Positions 16,148 through 24,443 of a DNA stretch of 27,645 nucleotides are shown piece after piece. The notes below the pieces were generated by a model. The model saw nothing but the letters and a program-made list of their open reading frames with translations, did no database searches and was not told the DNA's origin. Source of the stretch: Prevotella sp. UBA6387 (lineage in GTDB: Bacteria; Bacteroidota; Bacteroidia; Bacteroidales; Bacteroidaceae); NCBI GenBank assembly GCA_002437565.1, contig DJQL01000080.1:1-27645 (forward strand). The letters run 5' to 3'. Position numbers and translations under genes: made by a program. The stretch's first letter is position 1. Every line of letters begins with the position of its first letter.

Positions 16148-16839
16148 ATGTTTTTTTCTTTATTATTATTGACTTGATTGATTATGCCATATCCTACACT
16201 CGTGTGACGTCCCAGTCCTATGTAGTCGGGCATTAAGACATTGGTTCGGAAAGTAGCTTCAAACATTACCAACCTGACTTTTTTATATATGGCAGTGTTG
16301 GGGTGTGATATGTCTACTATTGAGGTTGTAATCTTGCTTTCGGCATGTAAACCAACGCCTTTGAGCATTGACAGAATATTACCGGTGAGTAGTCTTTCGA
16401 GTAAGGTTATACGGTTGCACAGATTGTCTGAACGGATATATGCTTTGTAATTTTCTTCGTTGAGTGGAAGCCAATGTGTGATGTGGTATACGTACATGTT
16501 GTCTTCAGCAATGGAAATGGAGAATTTATCATGTCGCATGTTTTCCACATCCATATGTTCTGTTCTGTGCCCTATGTGCAGGTTGAAGTTGGAATCTTCA
16601 AAAAAGTGCCAAACCTCTTCGGTTCCTTCACCAACACATACTACGGATGCTTGTCCTCCGAGACTCTTGTACTGTATCAGTGGATAACCATAGCGTAGGT
16701 TTTTACCGTCGTGGTTATGAAAAAGCAGGCGCTTTTCCTTGAGCGAGTTTATGATGGCGCCGCGGAAAGGCTGTACCTCAAATGGTTTGAGTCCGTTTCT
16801 GAAACGTATGGTGAGTATGTTGATGTCTATAGATTGCAT
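16144..16839 (-). CDS. cas6: Cas6 pre-crRNA endonuclease
   Basis: Predicted 231 aa, the first gene of the operon. The N-terminal segment (PFRGAIINSLKEKRLLFHNH) and the C-terminal Gly-rich loop IGLGRHTSVGYGIINQV (about 207-223) fit Cas6, a two-RRM RNase that cuts each repeat 8 nt before the spacer. The predicted cut would leave the ATTAAGAC handle in this array. The catalytic His is not certain; His41 and His43 in LLFHNHDG are candidates. The start lies about 20 nt downstream of the predicted transcription start. No other Cas6 or processing nuclease is visible, so it probably serves this array. Confidence 0.85.
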   Translation of the reverse strand: MQSIDINILTIRFRNGLKPFEVQPFRGAIINSLKEKRLLFHNHDGKNLRYGYPLIQYKSLGGQASVVCVGEGTEEVWHFFEDSNFNLHIGHRTEHMDVENMRHDKFSISIAEDNMYVYHITHWLPLNEENYKAYIRSDNLCNRITLLERLLTGNILSMLKGVGLHAESKITTSIVDISHPNTAIYKKVRLVMFEATFRTNVLMPDYIGLGRHTSVGYGIINQVNNNKEKNI

Positions 16840-16866
16840 TTAGTATGAGCGTTATCATTCTAATTG

Positions 16867-16874
16867 CAAACCTA
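16867..16874 (-). promoter_or_regulatory. Promoter -7 box of the cas operon
   Basis: The minus-strand sequence TAGGTTTG matches the Bacteroidetes -7 consensus TAnnTTTG. The -33 region about 20 bp upstream is A/T-rich without a perfect TTTG. A start near 16,860 would give a leader of about 20 nt before cas6. It is the only good candidate upstream of the 14-gene run. Confidence 0.55.
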
Positions 16875-16907
16875 CATATTATTTTCTAAATATAAGGCAT
16901 CTTTTCT

Positions 16908-16933
16908 AAAAAAAACGTTAAACACAACGTTTT
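16908..16933 (-). terminator. Rho-independent terminator after the YqaA-like gene
   Basis: On the minus strand AAAACGTT (16926-16933) and AACGTTTT (16912-16919) form a perfect 8-bp stem with a 6-nt loop, running into a continuous T-tract (16915-16908). It begins 18 bp after the stop of the YqaA-like gene. It separates the housekeeping run from the cas promoter. The stem is AT-rich, but the T-tract is strong. Confidence 0.75.
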
Positions 16934-16951
16934 CCCCAACTTTTATGAGTT

Positions 16952-17410
16952 TTACGATACTATCAAGCCGACGCTGAGCATTAGCGCAATGTAGCGCAGG
17001 AGTTTGCCAACAGTGATACTGATTGTGGATATGGCAATGTTGGCGCGCATTATTCCGAGGCATATCGTTATGGCTGATCCGATTATGGGCAGAAAGGCGA
17101 AGAAGCCTATCCAGGCTCCGTGCCCAGCCATGAATCTCTTTGCCTTGTCAAGATCTTTCTTCTTGACGTGCAGGTATCTCTCAATCCACTCCGTGCGGCC
17201 AATTCGGCCAACACTGTAATTGAACATTGAGCCGAGCACGTTGCCTATCGTGCCATAGATAATGAGTGGCTCGGCCTTGAGCCCTGCCGCAAACAGGCCA
17301 AGCATTACCGCCTCGCTTGAAAAAGGGAAAAAACTACCAGCGAGAAATGCCGCTATGAGCATTCCCCAATATCCATAGTTTAGAAGAAAATCTGTCAGAG
17401 CCTGAGTCAT
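16952..17410 (-). CDS. YqaA/DedA-like (VTT-domain) inner-membrane protein
   Basis: Predicted 152 aa from the ATG at 17410. An in-frame GTG at 17431 is possible, but the family normally starts close to the first helix. Helices are visible around YGYWGMLIAAFLAGSFFPFS, AVMLGLFAAGL, IIYGTIGNVLGSMFNYSVGR, WIGFFAFLPIIGSAITICLG and LLRYIALMLSVGLIV. The re-entrant motif FPFSSEAVML and the GN..G...Y..GR motif are YqaA/DedA hallmarks. This group is linked to lipid scrambling or transport at the inner membrane, with the exact substrate unknown. It ends the minus-strand housekeeping run at a terminator. Confidence 0.85.
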   Translation of the reverse strand: MTQALTDFLLNYGYWGMLIAAFLAGSFFPFSSEAVMLGLFAAGLKAEPLIIYGTIGNVLGSMFNYSVGRIGRTEWIERYLHVKKKDLDKAKRFMAGHGAWIGFFAFLPIIGSAITICLGIMRANIAISTISITVGKLLRYIALMLSVGLIVS

Positions 17411-17440
17411 GATATATAGGAGATATGTCACCGTGACGAT

Positions 17441-18364
17441 TCAGGTGACAATCATGTTGTATATTGTCAACGCAAGCGCGGCTGCAGCGAGCAGCATGGA
17501 GGCTATGTTGCTCAGTTTCGACGACGTTAGCGCGAGCCAGTGGCCGATGATTGGCGCGGTGAGCACAATGGCCATTCCCAATAGACAATCGAAATGTTGT
17601 GGCTGTATGAGCGCGAAAAGCATAGTGATACCATCGAGCACTATAAACATCTCGTATATGAGCCGTATCCTTATCCTGTCTTGGTAGCTGTACATGATAA
17701 AGTGGATGCCGCCAATGAGCGCGCACGATAAGACGTAGGCGAATGTGAGCCATTCGTGCAGTTTGACATCCACAAGATAGAGCGGAGTGCCGAATTGCAG
17801 TATGCTGATGAGATGAGTGCCCAACCATGCGTATCTTCCAGTGTATATGAGCCAAGCCGCCACGAACCAATATGGAGCCAAGACACCTATGATGGATGAC
17901 ATGAACGTGCGTGGCGAGAAGCTCTGTATGTATATCGCCATTACAATCCACAGTGGTGGCAAGAAGAGGAGTATCTGCGGAAACACGATGCTCGCTATGC
18001 CAAGGGCGCAGAAGGCGTAGAATGTCAGTCCCGTGGCGTTGGGCTCTTGGTAGGAACGCAGCAAGAAAAGCAGAAACGCTATGAACGTGATTTGGACCAC
18101 CGCCACGTTGATTGTTTGGAAGAGAAACAACGACATGGTGGTCATGACGAGGAATGAGCAAGACACCATTCGCGAATAAATGCGGATGAGCGCGTTGCTG
18201 TTGTTTAGCTCTACCATCATCGTTGCGGAAGCGAAGAGCAATGCGAAGTTCAGCCACAAGGCCTTGGTGATGAGCCCGGCTGCGAGGCTCACCAATAACC
18301 CGTAGGCCACTGTCACGGGCAGTGACCAACGGGAGGTCGCTATACGATTTTGAAGTCGCTTCAA
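17441..18364 (-). CDS. Multi-pass membrane protein, function unknown
   Basis: Predicted 307 aa and strongly hydrophobic, with roughly eight to ten transmembrane segments. Examples are LPVTVAYGLLVSLAAGLITK, ITFIAFLLFLL, FPQILLFLPPLWIVMAIYIQ, LTFAYVLSCALIGGIHFIMY and MLLAAAALALTIYNMIV. A short basic N-terminus (MKRLQNRIATSR) precedes the first helix. I recognise no catalytic motif. It resembles the uncharacterised membrane proteins often found beside housekeeping genes in Bacteroidetes. It lies 30 bp upstream of the YqaA-like ATG, so the two are probably co-transcribed, and 54 bp after purD. Confidence 0.8.
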   Translation of the reverse strand: MKRLQNRIATSRWSLPVTVAYGLLVSLAAGLITKALWLNFALLFASATMMVELNNSNALIRIYSRMVSCSFLVMTTMSLFLFQTINVAVVQITFIAFLLFLLRSYQEPNATGLTFYAFCALGIASIVFPQILLFLPPLWIVMAIYIQSFSPRTFMSSIIGVLAPYWFVAAWLIYTGRYAWLGTHLISILQFGTPLYLVDVKLHEWLTFAYVLSCALIGGIHFIMYSYQDRIRIRLIYEMFIVLDGITMLFALIQPQHFDCLLGMAIVLTAPIIGHWLALTSSKLSNIASMLLAAAALALTIYNMIVT

Positions 18365-18418
18365 ACTCTAATGAATATTGGTTTCTGTCAAAGTTGATAG
18401 TGGGGTGGCATGTGTGCC

Positions 18419-19690
18419 TTACAGGTCTTGCCCTATGTCTCTGCGGAAGTATTTCCCGTCAAATTCAATAGTCTCGGCTCCGCGCATACTCTTCCGCAAT
18501 GCCTCGTCCTTGTCTTTCCCATAAGACGTGACACAGATTACACGTCCGCCGTTTGTCAAGACCTTGCCACCTTTAAGGGCAGTGCCAGAATGGAAGACTA
18601 TGCTCTCAGGGTCAACTTTGTCGATGTTTTTTATCTCAAACCCTTTCTTGTAGCTCCCGGGATAACCGCCCGACACAAGCATCACACATACGGCGTCGCG
18701 CTTGTCAAACTCAACCTCGCGCTTGTCGAGGTCACCGTTCGCGACACCCTCGAAGAGATCCACGATGTCGCTTTTCAGGCGTGGCATCACGGTTTCGGTC
18801 TCCGGGTCGCCCATGCGGCAATTATACTCTATTACCATTGGGTCGCCGTCAACATTGATGAGGCCAAAGAAGATGAATCCCTTGTAGTCGAGGCCTTCTT
18901 CCGCGAGTCCGTCAACCGTTGGGCGTATTATCCTGTCCTCAACCTTTTTCATCCACTCCTTTGTCGCGAAAGGAACGGGCGATACGCTTCCCATGCCGCC
19001 CGTGTTGAGACCTGTGTCATGCTCGCCAATGCGCTTGTAGTCCTTGGCTTCGGGCAGAATTTTGTAGTGCTTGCCATCCGTCAGTACGAACACTGAGCAC
19101 TCGATGCCAGAGAGGAATTCCTCTATCACCACCTTTGCGGAAGCGTTGCCAAACATGCCGTTGAGCATTTCGCGAAACTCCTTTTTAGCCTCTTCCAGCG
19201 TGGGCACTATCAGCACGCCCTTGCCAGCTGCCAACCCGTCGGCCTTGAGCACGTAGGGAGCTCTCAATGTCTCCAGGAACTTGCATCCCTCTTCGACAGA
19301 CGTGCCGTCGAAAGTCTCGTATGCGGCCGTCGGTATGTTGTGCCGTTTCATGAATCCCTTGGCGAAATCCTTGCTGCCTTCCAGCTGTGCTCCGGCCTTT
19401 GATGGCCCTATGACGGGTATGTTACTTGTCTTTGGGTCAGCCTTAAACTCATCGTAAACGCCTTTTACCAATGGATCTTCCGGCCCCACCACTACCATGT
19501 CAACATTGTTCTCCACGGCAAAGTCTTTCAGGGCGTCGAAGTCGTCTACACCTATGGCTACATTCTCGCCAACGGCTGCCGTGCCGGCGTTGCCAGGGGC
19601 TATAAACAGTTTAGAGCATTTTGGGCTCTGCGCGATTTTCCATGCCAAGGCGTGCTCACGTCCGCCGCTGCCTAAAAGTAATATATTCAT
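18419..19690 (-). CDS. purD: Phosphoribosylamine-glycine ligase
   Basis: Predicted 423 aa, normal GARS length. It joins phosphoribosylamine and glycine using ATP in purine synthesis, in the cytoplasm. The N-terminus MNILLLGSGGREHALAWKI is the family signature. The ATP-grasp part has LKADGLAAGKGVLI and the metal-binding stretch EYNCRMGDPETE, and the C-terminus is the expected small domain. It is a stand-alone enzyme, not fused to PurM or PurN. It lies 35 bp downstream of the S9 peptidase gene with no clear promoter in the gap, so read-through is possible. A small GGCA/TGCC hairpin follows its stop. Confidence 0.98.
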   Translation of the reverse strand: MNILLLGSGGREHALAWKIAQSPKCSKLFIAPGNAGTAAVGENVAIGVDDFDALKDFAVENNVDMVVVGPEDPLVKGVYDEFKADPKTSNIPVIGPSKAGAQLEGSKDFAKGFMKRHNIPTAAYETFDGTSVEEGCKFLETLRAPYVLKADGLAAGKGVLIVPTLEEAKKEFREMLNGMFGNASAKVVIEEFLSGIECSVFVLTDGKHYKILPEAKDYKRIGEHDTGLNTGGMGSVSPVPFATKEWMKKVEDRIIRPTVDGLAEEGLDYKGFIFFGLINVDGDPMVIEYNCRMGDPETETVMPRLKSDIVDLFEGVANGDLDKREVEFDKRDAVCVMLVSGGYPGSYKKGFEIKNIDKVDPESIVFHSGTALKGGKVLTNGGRVICVTSYGKDKDEALRKSMRGAETIEFDGKYFRRDIGQDL

Positions 19691-19725
19691 ATCCGTTTTG
19701 TTTTAAGAGTTCGAATAAATGTCTT

Positions 19726-21921
19726 TTATTTTAAGAAATCGAAGAAATACCTTGAAATGCGCTCATGCAGGTGTACGCTTTGGTGCCCACGCATGTTGTG
19801 TGGCTCCCCTGGATAGACGAAGAAGTCGGGTTGCGTGCCATACTTTATGCATTCCTTCAAGAATGAGAGCGCGTGTTGTGGTACCACTGTCGCGTCGTTG
19901 TCACCGATGATTATCTCAAGCCTGTCTTTCAGGTTCTTTGCCTTGGGAAGGAGCGATGACTGCGCGTAGCCCTCTGGGTTGGTCTGTGGCGTGTCCATGT
20001 AGCGTTCGCCGTACATCACCTCGTACCATTTCCAATCGATGACTGGCCCGCCGGCCACGCCACATTTGAACACGCCTGGATGGGTGGTCATCAGGTTTAT
20101 GGTCATGAAACCGCCGAAGCTCCATCCGTGCACTCCGAGACGAGTGCTGTCAACATAGGGTAGGGTCTTGAGAAAGTCCACGCCTTTCATCTGGTCCTCA
20201 ACCTCGTGGTCGCCGAGATGCCTGAATGTCACTTGCTCGAAGGCCTTGCCACGATTCTCAGAGCCGCGGTTGTCGAGGATGAAAAGCAGGTAGCCATGTT
20301 GTGCCATATAGGTCTCCCATGAACGTGACGAATAGTGCCAGCGTGCGTCCACATTGTGGGCATGGGGGCCACCGTATACATATACTATTGTCGGATATTT
20401 CTTATTCGGGTCAAATCCCGTTGGCATAACCATGCGGTAATAAAGGTCTGTGGTGCCGTCTGCAGCCTTGATGGTTCCGCAACGGTATTCTGGCACGTCA
20501 TAGCCTTTCCAGGGATCTGCAGCCGTGAGCCAGCGAGTGCGCTTGCCGTTGGCTGTATTGACAATGGCGATATTACGTGGGGTCGTAGGCGTGGAATAGT
20601 TGTCCACGATATATTGTCCGCTTTTGCTCAACGTGCCGTTGTGCCAGCCCTCGCCATTGTCGTCAATGAGCGCGCGCTTGCCAGTGGCGATGTCTACAAT
20701 CCAAATGTTCTTTTGTATTGGCGAGATCTCGTTGCTCTCATACACGATAGCCTTGTGCTTCGTGTCGAAGCCGAGGAAGTTCTCCACCACCCATTTGCCG
20801 CTCGTTATTTGCTTGAGCTGTTTGCCCGTCGTGTCGAAGATATAGAAGTGGTTGTAGCCGTCCTTTTGGCTCTGCATGACAAACTTGCCGTTGTCCCATG
20901 GCAGGAACACGATAGGGTGCTGAGGCTCAACATATTTGTCATCGGTCTCACGGTATATCTCTCGCATTTTCTCGCCAGTCGTGGCATCGTAGCTCACGAG
21001 TCGGCAATCGTTTTGGTCGCGGTTGAGCTCAAACATGTATATGGTCTTGGAGTCGGGACTCCATGCCACGTTGGTGAAATACCTGTCTGTCGGGTCACCA
21101 GCCTTGAGATACACGAGCTTTTGTGTCGTCATGTCGTAAACGCCAAGCGTCACCTTATGGCTCGTCTCGCCAGCCATGGGATACTTGTCTGGGGCGGCCT
21201 TGGCTATGCGCGAGCCCGACTTTGGCGTGACGTCTGGGTCTGGGATGTCAACTTGTGGATAGTCTGTCACCATCGACTGGTCCATGCGATAAAAAGCGAG
21301 CTTCTTGCCGTCAGGGCTCCAGAAGAGGCCCCTGTCGATGCCAAACTCATCGCGGTGCACGCTTTGTCCGTAGACAATCTCGCGCGAACCGTCGCTTGTG
21401 AGCTTCCTCGCCGCGCTCATGGGCTCGGCGTTGTTTCCAGTGGTGGCTTGGGCCACGTAGAGCTGCCAGTCTTTGACGTATGCCAACGAACGAGACGCAT
21501 AGCAGAAATTGGAGGCCTGTGAGCCAGGCGCGATGCTCACGGCCCATAGCGTCTTGCGAGTCTTCCAGTTGTAAGCCACGGCTTGGCTTCCGGAGGTAAG
21601 TATCACGATAGGCTTTCCATCCTCTGGGAATTTTGCGGAGTATAGCGAGTGGACATCCAAACCGCTTTTCTTGAGTTGGTCTGTCGTGAGCAACGTCTTC
21701 TCCTTGCCCGTGTTCTTGTCGACGACAGAGCAATACTCCGCGTCGAGCCTGACGAGCTCGTCGCCCCACCATGTTGACCATCGGTTCTCGGGCACGAACT
21801 TGCGATAGTTGACTCCGCCGAAGTTCAGGTCTTCAAGCGTGAACTGTTTCGTCTGGGCTTGTGCTTCTGCGCCAAGCATGGACGCTAACGACAACATGAA
21901 AGCAAATATCTTTTTAATCAT
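19726..21921 (-). CDS. S9 family peptidase, dipeptidyl peptidase IV type, exported
   Basis: Predicted 731 aa, starting with a signal peptide (MIKKIFAFMLSLASMLGAEA, with cleavage likely near AEAQAQ). The product is thus periplasmic or cell-surface. Residues about 50-480 form the DPP IV beta-propeller, with FWSPDGKKLAFYRMDQ and WSPDSKTIYMFELNRD as blades. The alpha/beta-hydrolase domain has Ser602 in GVHGWSFGGFM, Asp676 in GDNDATVVP and His708 in GEPHNMRG. The spacing Ser-74-Asp-32-His is close to human DPP IV (78, 32). It should release X-Pro dipeptides, a peptide-scavenging role common in Prevotella and Porphyromonas. It begins 27 bp after the RNA methyltransferase gene. Confidence 0.95.
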   Translation of the reverse strand: MIKKIFAFMLSLASMLGAEAQAQTKQFTLEDLNFGGVNYRKFVPENRWSTWWGDELVRLDAEYCSVVDKNTGKEKTLLTTDQLKKSGLDVHSLYSAKFPEDGKPIVILTSGSQAVAYNWKTRKTLWAVSIAPGSQASNFCYASRSLAYVKDWQLYVAQATTGNNAEPMSAARKLTSDGSREIVYGQSVHRDEFGIDRGLFWSPDGKKLAFYRMDQSMVTDYPQVDIPDPDVTPKSGSRIAKAAPDKYPMAGETSHKVTLGVYDMTTQKLVYLKAGDPTDRYFTNVAWSPDSKTIYMFELNRDQNDCRLVSYDATTGEKMREIYRETDDKYVEPQHPIVFLPWDNGKFVMQSQKDGYNHFYIFDTTGKQLKQITSGKWVVENFLGFDTKHKAIVYESNEISPIQKNIWIVDIATGKRALIDDNGEGWHNGTLSKSGQYIVDNYSTPTTPRNIAIVNTANGKRTRWLTAADPWKGYDVPEYRCGTIKAADGTTDLYYRMVMPTGFDPNKKYPTIVYVYGGPHAHNVDARWHYSSRSWETYMAQHGYLLFILDNRGSENRGKAFEQVTFRHLGDHEVEDQMKGVDFLKTLPYVDSTRLGVHGWSFGGFMTINLMTTHPGVFKCGVAGGPVIDWKWYEVMYGERYMDTPQTNPEGYAQSSLLPKAKNLKDRLEIIIGDNDATVVPQHALSFLKECIKYGTQPDFFVYPGEPHNMRGHQSVHLHERISRYFFDFLK

Positions 21922-21948
21922 ATTCCAGTGTTATTAACCCCTTGCCTT

Positions 21949-23433
21949 TTAATCCTCATCATCGAATCCGCGCTTGCGACGGTCTGGCTTGCGAGCCGCG
22001 CCACGACGGTCCTTGCGGAAGTCGTCTTTGCGTCCGTGGTCTTTTCTCGGGCGTGAGTATTCGCGCTTGTCGTCGTCGAATCGTGGGCGTGAAGGCTTGC
22101 GGCGTTCCTCAAACGAATGGAACTTAAACGTGCGTATGTCTCCTTCCTCGTTGGCCTGGGCCTCACGCTTGAGAGAGTAGAAGTCGTTGCCGCTGATTCG
22201 CTCCTTGAACTCGCGGTTTTTCTTGAACCTGTGCTTTTGTGCCATCTCCGCCTTTTCCTCTTCGGTCTTCACTATGCCTCCTTCGCGACGGAAGTCGGCC
22301 AACTTGCCATCAAAGAGCGTGTACTTGCGCAGTTCACATTCGAGCGAGCCATTATAAAGAGGAATCTTGATCGAAGGCTTCAAGCCAATCTGCTCGAAGC
22401 ATTCCTCGCGGTATGACAGCACCCAAGCCTCGTTGCCACCGAATTCACGTTTCAGTTTCTCGCCGATCATGTGATAAGTGCCAAGGAGGTTTGGCGTGGT
22501 GATGCGCTCACCGTAGGGAGGGTTCATTATGATGATGCTCTTCTCGGCAGGCTTCTTGAAGTCCTTGAAGTCTTGTTGCTCCACGGTGATGTCTTGCGAC
22601 AATCCGGCGGCCTTGACGTTCATGCGTGCCGTGTTCACGGCTTTCATGTCAATGTCGTAGGCGTAGATATGATGTTCGAAAGGCCGCTCTTGCGAGTCGT
22701 CGTTGTAGATGTTCTCGAACAAGTCCTGGTCGAAATCGGGCCATTTCTCAAACGCGAACGATTTGCGGAACACTCCTGGCGATATGTTGCGCGCTATGAG
22801 TCCTGCCTCGATGGCTATTGTCCCTGATCCGTCCATGGGGTCTATCAGGTCGCACTCGCCGTGCCACCCCGTCATGAGTATCATGCCTGCCGCGAGCACC
22901 TCGTTGAGGGGCGCCTCCACGCTTTCCTGCCTGTAACCGCGACGGTGAAGCGATTCACCACTTGAGTCGAGGGCGACCGTGGCGTCATCGCCGGCAATGT
23001 GTATGTGCAGTCGGATGTCGGGATTTGCCACTGAGATGTTGGGGCGCTTGCCGGTGTTCTCGCGGAACTGGTCAACGATGGCGTCCTTTACCTTGTATGT
23101 CACGAAGTGGGAATTGCGGAACTCGTCAGAGTAAACCACGGAGTCCACAGCGAATGTCTTGCCTTGCTCGATATACTTTCCCCAGTCGATGTCTTTCACA
23201 TTATTATATACGTCCTCTGCTGAGCGAGCCTTGAAATGCTTTATAGGCTTGAGAATGCGTATGGCGGTGTGCAACTGGAAGTTGGCACGATACATCATCT
23301 CTTTGTCTCCGGTGAAAGTAACCACACGCCTGCCGATTTGCACGTTGTTGGCGCCAAGCTGGATGAGCTCTTGGGCAAGTACGTTCTCAAGTCCCATGAA
23401 CGTCTTGGCTATAAGTTCAAATTCCTGTTCCAT
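21949..23433 (-). CDS. THUMP-domain rRNA guanine-N2 methyltransferase (RlmL N-terminal/YpsC type)
   Basis: Predicted 494 aa. Residues 1-160 contain the ferredoxin-like and THUMP RNA-binding region (FELIAKTFMGLENVLAQELI). The class I SAM methyltransferase fold follows, with motif I IDPMDGSGTIAIEA (197-210) and the N2-guanine/adenine catalytic motif NPPYGER (304-310). Related enzymes methylate 23S rRNA guanines. Residues about 385-494 are an unusual tail of Lys, Arg, Asp and Glu with many RRK, KDDF and RPR clusters and no predicted fold. It probably aids ribosome binding. The gene overlaps epsC by 17 bp. Confidence 0.93.
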   Translation of the reverse strand: MEQEFELIAKTFMGLENVLAQELIQLGANNVQIGRRVVTFTGDKEMMYRANFQLHTAIRILKPIKHFKARSAEDVYNNVKDIDWGKYIEQGKTFAVDSVVYSDEFRNSHFVTYKVKDAIVDQFRENTGKRPNISVANPDIRLHIHIAGDDATVALDSSGESLHRRGYRQESVEAPLNEVLAAGMILMTGWHGECDLIDPMDGSGTIAIEAGLIARNISPGVFRKSFAFEKWPDFDQDLFENIYNDDSQERPFEHHIYAYDIDMKAVNTARMNVKAAGLSQDITVEQQDFKDFKKPAEKSIIIMNPPYGERITTPNLLGTYHMIGEKLKREFGGNEAWVLSYREECFEQIGLKPSIKIPLYNGSLECELRKYTLFDGKLADFRREGGIVKTEEEKAEMAQKHRFKKNREFKERISGNDFYSLKREAQANEEGDIRTFKFHSFEERRKPSRPRFDDDKREYSRPRKDHGRKDDFRKDRRGAARKPDRRKRGFDDED

Positions 23434-24367
23434 TATAGAATTCTAAATCAAATATATCTTTTTTCTGTTGTTTGTATTTCTTTGAGCCAGGCTTGAGGTC
23501 ATTGGTGATCCACACGTTGGCGCCTATTATTGAGCCTGCTCCTATGGTCACCCTGCCAAGCACGGTGGCGTTGGCGTAGATTATGACGTTGTCGCCTATT
23601 ATGGGGTGGCGGGGGATGCCTTTTATCGGGTTGCCGTCCTTGTCGAGAGGGAAGCTCTTGGCGCCAAGTGTCACGCCTTGGTAGAGCTTTACGTTGCGTC
23701 CGATGCGGCACGTCTCTCCAATCACGACGCCCGTGCCGTGGTCAATGGTGAAATATTCTCCAATGGTTGCTCCCGGGTTGATGTCTATGCCCGTCTCCGA
23801 GTGGGCAAGCTCAGTCATGAGGCGTGGGATGAGCGGCACGCCCAAGAGACAGAGCTCGTGGGCGATGCGGTAGTTGGTGAGGCACTTTATGACAGGGTAG
23901 CACGCTATTATCTCCGCATGGCTCTTGGCGGCAGGGTCGCCGTTGTATGCCGCCTCTACGTCAGTGGCAAGCACGCGCCTTATCTCCGGTAAGCGGCTGA
24001 TGAGCTCTCTCGCTATGTCGTGGGCGTGCATGGTCAAGTCGCGGTCGGCCACTTTCACCTTGTCGGTGTCGGCATCCGCGACATGGCTGAAGCACAGCCC
24101 GGCAAGGACTTGCTCGCAGAGCAGGTGGTACATCTGCTCGACGTTGACGCCTATTTGATATTTTATGGTATGGATATTGACTTGCGACTTCCCGAAGTAG
24201 CCAGGGAAGAGTATGGCACGAGCCAACTGTATGATTTCCTCAAGGCTTTCGCTTGAAGGGAGAGGGTAACCTTCCTCGTGCTCATGAAACAAACCCTGCA
24301 ATGATTCAGGTGCGGCCAAACGGCATATCGCGTCGTTAAGCATGAGGTTCGTTTTCTGTCTGCTCAT
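23417..24367 (-). CDS. epsC: Serine O-acetyltransferase (EpsC type)
   Basis: Predicted 316 aa. It makes O-acetylserine from serine and acetyl-CoA, the first step of cysteine synthesis. The N-terminal half is helical, as in EpsC-type enzymes, which are longer than Gram-positive CysE. The C-terminal half is a left-handed beta-helix of hexapeptide repeats: FTIDHGTGVVIGETCRIG, VKLYQGVTLGAKSF and IIGDNVIIYANATVLG. The DHGTG and GVTLGA motifs with catalytic His are intact. A near-consensus promoter lies 23 bp upstream. The 3' end overlaps the methyltransferase gene, which is therefore probably co-transcribed. Confidence 0.94.
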   Translation of the reverse strand: MSRQKTNLMLNDAICRLAAPESLQGLFHEHEEGYPLPSSESLEEIIQLARAILFPGYFGKSQVNIHTIKYQIGVNVEQMYHLLCEQVLAGLCFSHVADADTDKVKVADRDLTMHAHDIARELISRLPEIRRVLATDVEAAYNGDPAAKSHAEIIACYPVIKCLTNYRIAHELCLLGVPLIPRLMTELAHSETGIDINPGATIGEYFTIDHGTGVVIGETCRIGRNVKLYQGVTLGAKSFPLDKDGNPIKGIPRHPIIGDNVIIYANATVLGRVTIGAGSIIGANVWITNDLKPGSKKYKQQKKDIFDLEFYNGTGI

Positions 24368-24389
24368 TTTAGTGTGTCAATATCGTGTG

Positions 24390-24421
24390 CAAAGTTACGA
24401 AAAAGTAATGGATTTTTCAAA
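24390..24421 (-). promoter_or_regulatory. Promoter of epsC and the downstream run
   Basis: On the minus strand TTTG (plus-strand CAAA at 24418-24421), then 20 bp, then TAACTTTG (plus-strand CAAAGTTA at 24390-24397). This is an exact match to the Bacteroidetes consensus. The predicted start is near 24,383, with an untranslated leader of about 16 nt. Confidence 0.8.
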
Positions 24422-24443
24422 AAAATCGTGGAAAAACGGCACC

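Noticed and set aside
17334..18329. 331-codon minus-strand frame
   Set aside because: It overlaps the multi-pass membrane protein in another frame. Its product is full of His, Arg and Ser and has no hydrophobic segments, as expected for an out-of-frame reading.
18405..18416. GGCA/TGCC hairpin just after purD
   Set aside because: The 4-bp stem without a T-tract is too weak to call a terminator.
20335..21522. 395-codon open frame on the plus strand
   Set aside because: It is antisense to the S9 peptidase, which has intact signal peptide, propeller and catalytic triad. The translation is rich in Val, His, Arg and Cys and shows no family motif.
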